Both the position numbers and the translations under genes were made by a program. From positions 1 through 41,118 of the forward strand of contig JAKQDD010000203.1 in the NCBI GenBank assembly GCA_029556615.1: 41,118 bases of DNA, read 5' to 3'. This DNA comes from Verrucomicrobiota bacterium (GTDB lineage Bacteria; Verrucomicrobiota; Verrucomicrobiia; Limisphaerales; J093). Every line of letters begins with the position of its first letter. Within the stretch, counting starts at the first letter, position 1. Positions 14,872 to 23,053 of the stretch are shown piece after piece. Below the pieces are notes generated by a model. It did not search any database and was not told where the DNA came from. It was given only the letters and a program-made list of their open reading frames with translations.

Positions 14872-16101
14872 TCATCGGCGACGGCCGCCCACGGCGCCGC
14901 CGCCACTGAAGCGACTGGAGGCGCCGCGGCTGCTGGCAGCACTGGCCCGGGCACCGCTACTGGCGCCGCTGAACGCGCTTCCGGACGACCCGGCGCGGCC
15001 GGCCGCAGACGGCGAAGCACTCGGCGCAGGACTTGGGCGATTGGCGCTGGCCGAAGGCGCAGGGCGAGTGGTCGAGGCCGCACCCGTGGAGGGCCGCGCT
15101 CCGGCCCCTCCGGTGGAGGGCCGCGCGCCGGTCGCGGCCGTGGAAGGCCGGGTCCCTTCAGAACTCCAGCCCCGGGCTTGCTTGCTGGCGGCCGAGGTTG
15201 AGGCCGAAGGCGTGCCGCTCTTATTCAGCCGGCCTTGGTCCGGCTGCCACTTCGTCTGCGTGCGGTTCGAGGCGGCACTGGCGTTTGCGTTAGCATTGAC
15301 GTTGGCATTCCGGTTGACGTTGGCGTTTCGGTTCACGTCGGTGTTCCGGTTGACGTTGATGTTCCTGTCAATGTCGATGTCCACATCGCCGTGAAAACAC
15401 CCGCCATAGTGCCAGTCGCAGTTGTTGGCGATAATGGCGCCGACGGCGACGCCGGCGGCGAACGACACGGCTGGCGGTGGGCCGACGTAGGTGGGCGGGG
15501 GTGGGTAATAGACCACGGCGGGGTTGTAGGTCGGCACGTACACCACCTGCGGATTGGAGGGCTGAATCTGGACGATGGTATTGGTTACGACCACGACCTT
15601 CTGCTCGACCGTTTTCTCGACCACCATGTTGGTGACAGTCACCACCTGCTGCGGGGTCGTCTTGAGGGTGCCGACCTGTTGGGCCTTGGCGCGCAGGGAC
15701 TGCATGGCATCCATGAGGTCCTTATCCTGCGCCAGGAAGGCCTCCCCGAGTTCCATCGTCCAGGGGAGGTCATCGTTCATCTTCTTGATCACCTCCGGCA
15801 CGCGAGCCACGGCTTTCACGTTGTCGTCCCATGGCTGCGCATCGAGCTTGGTCAGGTTGTTGGTGTCGGCCACGAATCGCGCCGCCTGCACAATCTCCAG
15901 CGGATAGACGGATGCCGGCAGGATGGTGGCGATCAGCGCATCGGGATAGAGCGCGATCGGAGCGGCCAGTTTCTCCAAATCAGCCGCGCTCCGCTTGACC
16001 GGGCCAGCCGGCGGCGGCGTCGGGGTGGCGGCTGGAGGCGCCGGATCCGCAGCGAAGGCGGTGAGGGAACCCAGGAGCAGGCAAAGATACAGCGTTTTCA
16101 T
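14872..16101 (-). CDS. DUF3300 family exported protein with Asn-rich repeats
   Basis: A 409-residue protein with a signal peptide (LYLCLLLGSLTAFAA) and a proline-rich linker. The DUF3300 domain follows: LEKLAAPIALYPDALIATILPASVYPLEIVQAARFV, DAQPWDDNVKAVARVPEVIKKMNDDLPWTMELGEAFLAQ and VVYVPTYNPAVVYYPPPP. A Gly/Ala segment (AAGVAVGAIIANN) and CDWHYGGCFHGDVDID come next. After them an unusual run of NVNRN-type repeats and a long Ala/Ser/Gly/Arg-rich tail ending GGRRR suggest a surface-exposed, perhaps nucleic-acid- or polymer-binding, disordered region. It pairs with DUF2950 downstream. Role unknown. Confidence 0.88.
   Translation of the reverse strand: MKTLYLCLLLGSLTAFAADPAPPAATPTPPPAGPVKRSAADLEKLAAPIALYPDALIATILPASVYPLEIVQAARFVADTNNLTKLDAQPWDDNVKAVARVPEVIKKMNDDLPWTMELGEAFLAQDKDLMDAMQSLRAKAQQVGTLKTTPQQVVTVTNMVVEKTVEQKVVVVTNTIVQIQPSNPQVVYVPTYNPAVVYYPPPPTYVGPPPAVSFAAGVAVGAIIANNCDWHYGGCFHGDVDIDIDRNINVNRNTDVNRNANVNRNANVNANANASAASNRTQTKWQPDQGRLNKSGTPSASTSAASKQARGWSSEGTRPSTAATGARPSTGGAGARPSTGAASTTRPAPSASANRPSPAPSASPSAAGRAGSSGSAFSGASSGARASAASSRGASSRFSGGGAVGGRRR
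15283..15395 (-). repeat. Asn-rich peptide repeat within the DUF3300 gene
   Basis: Imperfect repeats of about 18 bp encode successive NINVNR, NTDVNR, NANVNR, NANVNA units. The DNA alternates GTTGACGTTGGCGTT-like blocks and is likely to vary in length between strains by slippage. Confidence 0.65.
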
Positions 16102-16141
16102 GATGAGGGGTTCTGGAATGGCGGCTATCATCGTGGGCTTG

Positions 16142-17194
16142 TCACGGTTCGGAGACATAGACAGTGACCGGCGCCTGCCGGTTCTTGACCTGAACGGTCT
16201 GGCTGCGCCAGGCACGGCCCGGGTCCCGCAGGCGGGCGTAGGTCGCCTCCGAGATCCCGAGGCACATCGGATCTGTGACCGACTCGATCCGCGCGGCGGT
16301 ATTCACCACATCGCCGATCACCGTGACGTCCTTGCGGCTGGCGGTGCCGATTTCCCCCTGGATCACGGCACCCGAGTTGATCCCGACCCGGATGCGAACG
16401 CCATCGAGTCCCCGCGCGTACCGGGTCTCGTTCCAACGCGAGACCGCGGAGAGCACCTTCCTGCCCGCGGCAACGGCATCGTTCGGGTCGATGAACACCG
16501 CCATGATCGCGTCGCCGATGAACTTGTCAATGTCGCCATGGCATTCGCGGGTGATCACTTCGCACACCCCGAACAGTTCGTTCAGCATCAAGGCCACGGC
16601 TTCCGGCGAGTTGCGTTCGGAGAAGGCCGTGAAGCCCACGACGTCCAAGTACATCACCGTCAGTTCCCGGACCCGCGCGTGGCCCTCGGCGCCGCCCTGC
16701 AGATGCTCCATCACTTCCTCCAAGGTGGCGGTCGAGACGTATCGCTTGATCAACTCGTTGAACTTCTCCTGCAGCAACCGGAAGTCCTCCTCCTGGGAGA
16801 TATCGCGGAACACCTCGATCCCCGCGATGATGGCGCCGCTTTCATCACGGATCGCGCCAATGTGCGTGTAGACTGGGAAGCGGCGGCCGTCCTTGTGCAT
16901 CGGATACACCTTGGCGCGGAGGCTCTCGCCGGTCTGAATCGAGCGTTGCAGCGGGCAGGCAGAGAAACACAGCATCGTGCCCTGCTCATCGATATGGTTC
17001 AGCATGCTGTCATGGCAGCAGCGTCCCATGACCTCCTTCCGGAGATGACCCGTGATCTGTTCGGCGGCGCGGTTCCAGAAGATGATCCGCCGTTCCCGGT
17101 CCACGATGTAGACACCGTCGAAGATGCTGTCCAGGACCGTGGACAGCACACTGCCTGGATCGCTGAGTTCCTGGTAAATGGCCTCTCGGTTCAT
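16142..17194 (-). CDS. PAS domain-class III nucleotide cyclase
   Basis: A 350-residue soluble signalling enzyme that would form cAMP (or cGMP). The PAS domain spans about residues 12-135 and carries Cys59-Cys60-His61 and Cys76/Cys80 in the pattern GRCCHDSML...LCFSACPL. A short helical linker (EEDFRLLQEKFNELIKRYVS) leads to the cyclase homology domain. Metal ligands are Asp184 (MYLDVVGFTAFSE) and Asp228 (DKFIGDAIMAVF). Lys224 and Asp295 suggest ATP selection, and Asn298/Arg302 in GDVVNTAARIE complete the site, so the enzyme should be active. No membrane segment is seen. It lies between a stand-alone receiver gene and DUF3300. Confidence 0.9.
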   Translation of the reverse strand: MNREAIYQELSDPGSVLSTVLDSIFDGVYIVDRERRIIFWNRAAEQITGHLRKEVMGRCCHDSMLNHIDEQGTMLCFSACPLQRSIQTGESLRAKVYPMHKDGRRFPVYTHIGAIRDESGAIIAGIEVFRDISQEEDFRLLQEKFNELIKRYVSTATLEEVMEHLQGGAEGHARVRELTVMYLDVVGFTAFSERNSPEAVALMLNELFGVCEVITRECHGDIDKFIGDAIMAVFIDPNDAVAAGRKVLSAVSRWNETRYARGLDGVRIRVGINSGAVIQGEIGTASRKDVTVIGDVVNTAARIESVTDPMCLGISEATYARLRDPGRAWRSQTVQVKNRQAPVTVYVSEP

Positions 17195-17206
17195 GGGCTC
17201 GGTGTC

Positions 17207-17251
17207 TTAGGGTCTGTGCAGGAATTAATTTCGTTTTCGCACAGACCCTTA
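17207..17251. repeat. Imperfect inverted repeat with AT-rich loop (hairpin or short mobile-element remnant)
   Basis: AGGGTCTGTGC (17209-17219) and GCACAGACCCT (17239-17249) form an 11-bp perfect stem, extended by two pairs beyond one mismatch, around a 19-nt loop that is AT-rich unlike its surroundings. It lies exactly between the receiver gene, whose stop codon it overlaps, and the cyclase gene. It may attenuate read-through or be a miniature element remnant. Confidence 0.5.
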
Positions 17252-17722
17252 GGTTGGCAGGCGTTCCCGCGGACAGGGCGTTCGGGGGGTGCCGGAGGTC
17301 GCACAGGCGTGGTGGGCTCCACCGGCCACCGGGGATTGGGTCGCTGCCCGGGGTCGGATGGCCCTGGTGATGGCGTCGAGGACCAATGCGCCGGGATCTG
17401 TTTTGCGGAAATAGCCGGCGCAACGGAGCGCCTCCGCCTCGGCGCGAGCCTGCGGGGTGTCATGTGCCGTGAGGAACACGACGGGGGTGACGTCCCTGAC
17501 CGCGGCGAGGCGGCCGCTCAATTCCAGGCCGGACATCCCCTCGAGCTGGATGTCGAGCACCAGGCAGTCAAAGCGCGGACGCTTGGCGTCCTCGAGGAAG
17601 GCCTCCGCCGAACCGTAGGTCACTGGCTGAAAACCGGCGGCGAGCAGCAGCCGGGCCAGGGAGCGGCAGACACTTTCGTCGTCGTCCACGACCGCGACAT
17701 AGGTTCGGGCGCGGCTGTTCAT
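17249..17722 (-). CDS. Stand-alone response regulator receiver protein
   Basis: A 157-residue CheY-like receiver without an output domain. The acidic pocket is Asp13-Asp15 (VVDDDES), the phospho-acceptor Asp57 lies in CLVLDIQLEG, Thr85 in VVFLTAHD, and Lys107 in YFRKTDP. The C-terminal 40 residues are a disordered Ala/Pro/Arg-rich tail. All catalytic residues are present, so phosphorylation is expected. It lies between the FixJ-type regulator and the PAS-cyclase on the same strand and may relay phosphate to or from the large sensor kinase, or control the cyclase by contact. That partnership is inferred from position. Confidence 0.85.
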   Translation of the reverse strand: MNSRARTYVAVVDDDESVCRSLARLLLAAGFQPVTYGSAEAFLEDAKRPRFDCLVLDIQLEGMSGLELSGRLAAVRDVTPVVFLTAHDTPQARAEAEALRCAGYFRKTDPGALVLDAITRAIRPRAATQSPVAGGAHHACATSGTPRTPCPRERLPT

Positions 17723-17830
17723 CGCAACGCGGCCAGTCTCGCAGAACGGCTGGGGACCCCGCTACTGCCCTTTGGGGAAGGTGCGCGGCAGGCGGCGGGG
17801 TGGGGCTTAGGGGTGTTCAGGGATCACGGG

Positions 17831-18523
17831 TCACCCCGTTTCGAACCCCGCGTCCTGGACGAGCCGCGTGAGTTCCGCCACCGAATGAACGCGCAGCTTC
17901 TGGGTGATATGGGTGCGGTGCAGCTTGACCGTTCGCTCGTGAATGCCGAGGGCCGCGGCGATCTGTTTGTTGAGCTTGCCCTGCACGACCTGCCGGAGGA
18001 CATCGCCCTCCCGCTCGGTCAGCGAGTCGAAGAGCTGACGCAGAGCCTGCCGCCGTGTGCGCAAGGCCCGGTCCTGTTCGTTCCGGGCCAGGGCGCGCCG
18101 CACGGCGGCGAGCAAGTCCGCCTTGGGAGCCTGCTTGGTCAGGAAATCCTCCGCTCCGCCCCGGATGGCTTGCACGGTGGTGGGGATGTCACCGTGAGCG
18201 GTGAGAAAGACGATGGGCAGGGGACTACCGGCCTTGCTCAGGGCTTCTTGCAGAGCGATCCCGTCCATGCCCGGCATTCTGAGGTCCGTGATGACGCAAC
18301 CCGGCATGTCCGGCTTCAACCCTGCCAGGAACTCCACGGCTGAGGCGTGAACGACCACCCGAAAGTGCGAAGCCCGCAGCAGTCGGGCCAGCGAGCGCAG
18401 AAACGACGGGTCGTCGTCGACGATGAAGACCGTCGGTTCGGCGGGTGCCGGGAGGGGAGGTGGGGAGGAGGCCATCATCGGTAGCAGTTCCTTGGGAAAC
18501 TCCGTATCGTGCGACGTCATCAC
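17831..18523 (-). CDS. FixJ/NarL-type response regulator with LuxR helix-turn-helix
   Basis: A 230-residue DNA-binding response regulator. Receiver residues: Asp36-Asp38 (FIVDDDPS), phospho-acceptor Asp80 (CVITDLRMPGMDG), Thr108 (VFLTAHGD) and Lys130. The usual Pro after this Lys (FLTKP) is Gln here (FLTKQAP). The output domain has FDSLTEREGDVLRQVVQGKLNKQIAAALGIHERTVKLHRTHITQKL, a classical GerE/LuxR helix-turn-helix. Its ATG overlaps the stop of the sensor kinase by four bases, so the two form a two-component pair. It likely controls the downstream minus-strand genes; no binding site is recognised. Confidence 0.93.
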   Translation of the reverse strand: MMTSHDTEFPKELLPMMASSPPPLPAPAEPTVFIVDDDPSFLRSLARLLRASHFRVVVHASAVEFLAGLKPDMPGCVITDLRMPGMDGIALQEALSKAGSPLPIVFLTAHGDIPTTVQAIRGGAEDFLTKQAPKADLLAAVRRALARNEQDRALRTRRQALRQLFDSLTEREGDVLRQVVQGKLNKQIAAALGIHERTVKLHRTHITQKLRVHSVAELTRLVQDAGFETG

Positions 18524-21500
18524 GGACCACGCATCTCGGATTCTGGACTTCCGCTAACCGTTGACCGATCGCGAATCAGCGTTCCCCCATCGCTGTGCAC
18601 CACGGGCAGCGTGAAGCAGAAGCACGCCCCGCCTTCAGGCAGGGGCTCGTACCAGATCCTGCCCTCATGCGCCTCGATGAGGGTTTTCGATACCGCCAGG
18701 CCAATACCCAGGCCGTCCGGTTTCGTGGAAAAGAACGGCTGAAAGATGCGGGCCACGTCCGGGGCGGCCACGCCCGGACCGGAGTCGCGCACGCTGACCT
18801 CGATCATGCCGCCGTCGGACCGCTGGGCCCGCAGGATGAGGCGTCGCCTCTCGGGGGGAAGTGGGCTCATGGCGTCCATGCCGTTGAGGACCAGGTTGAG
18901 CAGGACTTGCTGCAACTGGATCCGGTCGCCGATCACGGCGGGCAGGTCGGGGGCGATCTCGAGGGAGAGTTGGACGTGTCGCTCGCGGGTGTTGTGCCCG
19001 ACCAGGGCGGCGACCTCCTCGATCACCTCGGCGATCGAGAGTCGCGCATGCTCCACGGTCTGCCGTTTGAGCATCGTTCTCATCCTCTGAATGACGCCGG
19101 CAGCCCGTTGATCATCCTGACGGACGTCAGCGAGAATGGCGCGGAGCTCGGCGAGGTCCGGCGGTTGTTCTTCAATGAGCACTTCAGCCGCCTCGGCGTT
19201 GCGCAGGATGGCGCCCAGGGGTTGGCCCAGCTCATGCGCCAGCCCTGAAGCCAGCTGCGCCATGGCCGACACCCGGTCGGCGTGGGCCAGTTCCTCCCGC
19301 AATTGACGCATTTCGTGGGCCACGCGCTCGCGGTCAAGAGCCCGAGCCGTCTTCCGGCGAGACCAGGACCAGACCGACGCGCCACCCAGGGCAGCGAGCA
19401 GCAGCCCCGCGCCGACTTGAAACCACCGGGTTTGCCAGAAGTACGGCAGCACGGTAAAGGCCAGGCTCGCGCCGGTCGGGTTCCAAACGCCGTCGTGGTT
19501 CGCCGCCCGAACGCGGAAGACATAATCGCCCGGTGGCAATCGATGAAAGCGGACGAACCGGTCATTCCCCGCGTTTCTCGAGGCCCAACGCTTCCCCTTC
19601 AACTCCGAGTCGAACCGCACCTTCTCCGGAGCCGTGAGACTGGGCGCTGCCGATTCGATGTCAATGCCGTAGGTTCCCGGCGGCAATCGAAGCGGCTGTG
19701 AGAAAGGCGCCCGGAGGCGAACCTCATCGTTGGCGGGGCTGCCAGGACGCCGATCGGCCTTGGCCTTCGACTTGGCCTTGGGGGCGCGATATGTCAGCTG
19801 CTCCACCTGGACCGGTGGGGGCTCGGATTCGAGGCGGAACTCCGCCGGGTCGACCACGGCCACGCCTTTCTGCGTCGCAAACCAAAGCCGGCCCGACCGG
19901 TCCCGCATGCAGTTGGGCTGGGCGACGGAACATTCGGCACTGGGCAGGCCGTCATGCCGATCGAGCACCTGGAACTCCACCTGCGGAACGCGCCGGTCAG
20001 CCACCGCGTGAAGCTGCTGACGACTCGCCCGCAGAACGCCGCGGTTCGATGGCATCCAGACATGATCCCGCGCGTCCTCGATGAACCCGCGCACCTCCAG
20101 TCTGGGGAGCCCCGTCTCGATCTCGACCCGGTCCGTCCGTCCCTGCCGCCAACGGATCAGGCAGGCAGCGCGTGTCCCCATCCACATGCTGCCGTCAGCC
20201 TCGGCAAGGAAGCACAGGACTCCTGGCAGCGATTGACCGTCAGTGTCGCGAACCGCAGTGAATCGGTCTTCGACCTGGCGATAAACGCCCTCCGATTTCG
20301 CCAACCACAGGCTGCCCGAGGCGTCCTCGCCGAAGCAGGCGACTTTACCGGGCGGCAAGCCTGCCTCCGGACCGAGCCGCGTGTAGTCGGTGCCATCGTA
20401 AACCACGGCACCCTCCTGAGTGGCGATCCAGATGCGGCCCTGCGCGTCTTCGAACAACGCGGTGACCTCGGCACCCGTGGCTGGCTTCAGGGGGGCCTTC
20501 TCGAATCGATCCTGGCTGCGGCGTACCCAGCAGGAATCCTGGTCGCCATACCAGAGCCGGCCCGCCCGGTCCTCGATCACGGACAATCCATAGCTGCTCT
20601 CGTTCTTCGGTCCTGGCACCAAGACACGCGTCGTGCTTCGTTCCTCATGACGATGAAGACCCGAGTCATACAGGGCGATCCACGCTGCCCCATCGCGAGC
20701 CGGCGCCACCGAACGCGCCCGGGATCCCGGGATCCCGAGATTGATCGAAAAGAACCGTTGCCGTGTCAACCGCCTCAGCCCGTCCCCGCTCGTGCCAATC
20801 CACAGGTTCTCCTCGCGATCCTCGAACACGACCCGGGTGGCCGCCGTCCCCAACCCGTTGGCCGTCGTCCATTGCCGCAGCTCCCCGGCGGGTGTCACTT
20901 GGTACAGGCCGGAATCGTAGCTGCAGATCCAGAGATTGGTCCGGCTGTCCTCGCCCATCGACCAGATCCCTCCCCTCAACTGCGGCAGGGACGATCGGTA
21001 GGTCAGGCTGCCCCCCCGGAACTTGAGCAGTGCGCCGGCCACCCAGACCCACACGCCGCCGCCGCGTGCAGTCGCACAGGCAACGGCCGAGCGCCCCGCC
21101 GTGGGTCCTGGCGCGTGGACCTTGACCCAGCGCTGGCCATCCCAATAGCCGATGAAACGGTTCTGCGCCACCCACCACGAGCCGCTCGTGTCTGCTGCGC
21201 CAAGATAGCCCATGCCCGGCTCGCCCGGCGGTGAAGGAAGCTCGGCCAGACGGTCGTTCTCCACCGCCAGCACATGGCCGTCGAACGTGGTCATCAGCAG
21301 GTCCCCGTTCGCCCGCTCGGCAAACGTGCGGACGTGATTGCCCACCCAGCCCTCGTTGGTTCCGAGTGGGCGCCACTGAGTGCCTTCGCTCACCACCAGC
21401 CCTGCCATGGTGCTCACCCAGAGCCGATCGCGCTGGTCCACGTGGAGGTTCACGATGGCTGCACTGGGCAGTTGTGGCGTGTTGGCCGGATCGAAGACCG

Positions 21501-21786
21501 TGAACCGGTCGCCATTGTAACGCACCAGCCCGCTCCAGGTTCCGAACCACAGGCAACCGTCCCGGCGCTGCGCAATGGCCGTCGCCGAATTCTCCGGCAG
21601 GCCGTCCTCGGTGCTCCATGCCCGCAGGAGGTAGCCGGAGCCCGCGAGCGGCGACGGGGGGTCGGCGTGCGTCGCCCCCTGAAGGGCGGCCAGCAAGCCC
21701 AGCATGAGAACCGCGGCAGGAACCGACAGCCCTCCGCCCCTTCCCGCCCCGTCGGCAACACTCGGACTGGAACCGGCGACGCGCAT
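18520..21786 (-). CDS. Hybrid-length propeller sensor histidine kinase (Reg_prop/Y_Y_Y, FixL-type kinase core)
   Basis: A 1088-residue one-TM sensor. After a signal segment (VPAAVLMLGLLAALQGATHA) come two seven-bladed beta-propellers built of Reg_prop repeats (GLPENSATAIAQRRDGCLWFGTWSGLVRY, DREENLWIGTSGDGLRRL, DAQGRIWIATQEGAVVYDG). A Y_Y_Y domain ends in GDYVFRVRAANHDGVWNPTG, then a transmembrane helix (WFQVGAGLLLAALGGASVW). The kinase has its phospho-acceptor His at about residue 851 (HELGQPLGAILRN), an N-box (QQVLLNLVLNGMDAM), G1 DSGPGV and G2 GLGIGLAVS. This layout is the periplasmic-ligand sensor type known from polysaccharide utilisation. It lacks a fused receiver; its regulator overlaps it by 4 bp. 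Confidence 0.93.
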   Translation of the reverse strand: MRVAGSSPSVADGAGRGGGLSVPAAVLMLGLLAALQGATHADPPSPLAGSGYLLRAWSTEDGLPENSATAIAQRRDGCLWFGTWSGLVRYNGDRFTVFDPANTPQLPSAAIVNLHVDQRDRLWVSTMAGLVVSEGTQWRPLGTNEGWVGNHVRTFAERANGDLLMTTFDGHVLAVENDRLAELPSPPGEPGMGYLGAADTSGSWWVAQNRFIGYWDGQRWVKVHAPGPTAGRSAVACATARGGGVWVWVAGALLKFRGGSLTYRSSLPQLRGGIWSMGEDSRTNLWICSYDSGLYQVTPAGELRQWTTANGLGTAATRVVFEDREENLWIGTSGDGLRRLTRQRFFSINLGIPGSRARSVAPARDGAAWIALYDSGLHRHEERSTTRVLVPGPKNESSYGLSVIEDRAGRLWYGDQDSCWVRRSQDRFEKAPLKPATGAEVTALFEDAQGRIWIATQEGAVVYDGTDYTRLGPEAGLPPGKVACFGEDASGSLWLAKSEGVYRQVEDRFTAVRDTDGQSLPGVLCFLAEADGSMWMGTRAACLIRWRQGRTDRVEIETGLPRLEVRGFIEDARDHVWMPSNRGVLRASRQQLHAVADRRVPQVEFQVLDRHDGLPSAECSVAQPNCMRDRSGRLWFATQKGVAVVDPAEFRLESEPPPVQVEQLTYRAPKAKSKAKADRRPGSPANDEVRLRAPFSQPLRLPPGTYGIDIESAAPSLTAPEKVRFDSELKGKRWASRNAGNDRFVRFHRLPPGDYVFRVRAANHDGVWNPTGASLAFTVLPYFWQTRWFQVGAGLLLAALGGASVWSWSRRKTARALDRERVAHEMRQLREELAHADRVSAMAQLASGLAHELGQPLGAILRNAEAAEVLIEEQPPDLAELRAILADVRQDDQRAAGVIQRMRTMLKRQTVEHARLSIAEVIEEVAALVGHNTRERHVQLSLEIAPDLPAVIGDRIQLQQVLLNLVLNGMDAMSPLPPERRRLILRAQRSDGGMIEVSVRDSGPGVAAPDVARIFQPFFSTKPDGLGIGLAVSKTLIEAHEGRIWYEPLPEGGACFCFTLPVVHSDGGTLIRDRSTVSGSPESEMRGP

Positions 21787-22030
21787 GTTTCCCGGCGCCG
21801 AGAATACCCGGCAGCGGCCCGATGAAAAGCCCCCGGCGATGAAAAACGGTGCCAATGTGTTGCCGGGCGTCAGGCTCCACCGGGCCTCGCCTGCGCGCCT
21901 GCGCTCGGGTGACGGCACGGGGCCCGACTTGGTTTGGTTTCCGTCTCCGTGTACACCGCGGAGGCGTACCGCTCAAGGTCAGAGTCCGAATGCCCACGGA
22001 GTCCCTGAGGGCTGACCACACGGCCTCGAC

Positions 22031-22626
22031 ATGGGGTCTGCGGGTTGGATCGTCCTGATGCCATGCCTGTATGCGGACGATTGGCCGCAGTGGCAGGGTC
22101 CTGATCGGAACGCGATGTCGAAGGAAACCGGCCTGCTCAAGGAATGGCCGAAGGAGGGCTTGCCACTCGCTTGGAAGACCGCGGGGCTGGGCGGCGGCTA
22201 CAGCGGTCCTTCGATTGCTGCGGGGCGGATCTTCGGGATGAGCCATCGCGGCGACGAAGAAGTCGTTTGGGCCCTGTCCGAGAAGGACGGGAAGGAGCTT
22301 TGGGCGTCGCCGCTCGGGCCGGCGGGTGTGCAGGGACCGCCGCAGGGCAAAGAGGGGCCGGGATGCACGCCGACGGCGGACGGCGAGCGGCTCTATGTCC
22401 TGGGCGTGCGCGGGGATTTGGCTTCATTGCAGGTCGAGGACGGCAAGGTCCTCTGGCGGTATGACGCACCGGCGAATCGCATGGGGATCAACTGTTCCAC
22501 GCCCATCCACCGCGATGGCTTCGTCTTCGCCGCTTCGGCCTACGGCGCTGGCGGGGGATTGCCAACGGGAGACTCTACCTGCGCGACCAGGACGTGCTAC
22601 TTTGCTATGACGTCCGGGCCAAGTGA
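22031..22626 (+). pseudogene. Decayed PQQ-binding-like beta-propeller (BamB-like) protein
   Basis: The N-terminus is a good match to secreted PQQ-propeller proteins (ADDWPQWQGPDRN, PLAWKTAGLGGGYSGPSIAAGRIF, GPGCTPTADGERLYVLGVRGDLASL). These are usually over 400 residues, but here the propeller is cut short. At a run of five G near 22553-22557 the frame is lost, and the normal C-terminal end (IANGRLYLRDQDVLLCYDVRAK, stop at 22624-22626) continues in another frame. The text between VFAASAYGAGGG and GIANGRLY is too short, so an internal deletion also occurred. The gene is therefore probably nonfunctional. It starts 244 bp from the divergent sensor kinase. Confidence 0.75.
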
Positions 22627-22667
22627 TGCCGGCGGGTGCAGCTGCGGCTTTTCGTGGTCGAGCCCGC

Positions 22668-22688
22668 GGCGTTAGGCGAGGATCCGGG
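22668..22688 (+). repeat. Copy 1 of a 21-bp dispersed repeat
   Basis: A 21-bp sequence starting GGCGTTAGGCGAGGATC is found here and, in reverse orientation, at 38086-38106. It sits in the short gap between the propeller pseudogene and the DUF190 gene. Confidence 0.6.
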
Positions 22689-22695
22689 GCGGGCT

Positions 22696-23052
22696 TCAGG
22701 GGCTGCTCGCGGGGTCATCCGGGCCGGCCCGGTAATCGATCACCCGCACCTTCTCGATCGTCACGAGGCCCCCGCCCATCATGGTGTCGAGGACGGGCAG
22801 GAAGCCGTTGATTTTCTCCTCGGTGTCGACGATCTCGATCACCATGGGCAGGTCCATCGAGAGCCGGAGGATTTTTGCGGTATGCAGCCGGCTCGACTTG
22901 CCGAAGCCCATGGGGCCGCGGAGGACTGTGGCACCGGCCAGGTGCATTGCCCGGGCCTTGAGCACGATGGCCTCGTAGAGCGGTTGGCGATGGCACCGGT
23001 CGCTTTCCCCGATGAAGATCCGCAACAACATCGCTTCATGAGGCAGGTGCAT
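22696..23052 (-). CDS. DUF190 family (PII-like) protein
   Basis: A 118-residue protein of the DUF190 family, which has a ferredoxin-like/PII-like fold. Family blocks are LLRIFIGESDRC, PLYEAIVLKARAMHLAGATVLRGPMGFG, LRLSMDLPMVIEIVDTEEKINGFLPVLD and GGLVTIEKVRVIDY. The ATG follows the stop of the fluoride-channel gene by one base, with AAAGG 8 nt upstream, so the two are co-translated. crcB-DUF190 pairing is frequent in bacteria, and a role in regulating or accompanying fluoride efflux is commonly supposed, but the ligand is not known. Confidence 0.88.
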   Translation of the reverse strand: MHLPHEAMLLRIFIGESDRCHRQPLYEAIVLKARAMHLAGATVLRGPMGFGKSSRLHTAKILRLSMDLPMVIEIVDTEEKINGFLPVLDTMMGGGLVTIEKVRVIDYRAGPDDPASSP

Positions 23053-23053
23053 A

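Noticed and set aside
15995..18343. Long plus-strand open frame (782 codons)
   Set aside because: It is antisense to the cyclase, receiver and FixJ-type genes, all strongly supported; its sequence has no domain and reflects GC-rich codon shadowing.
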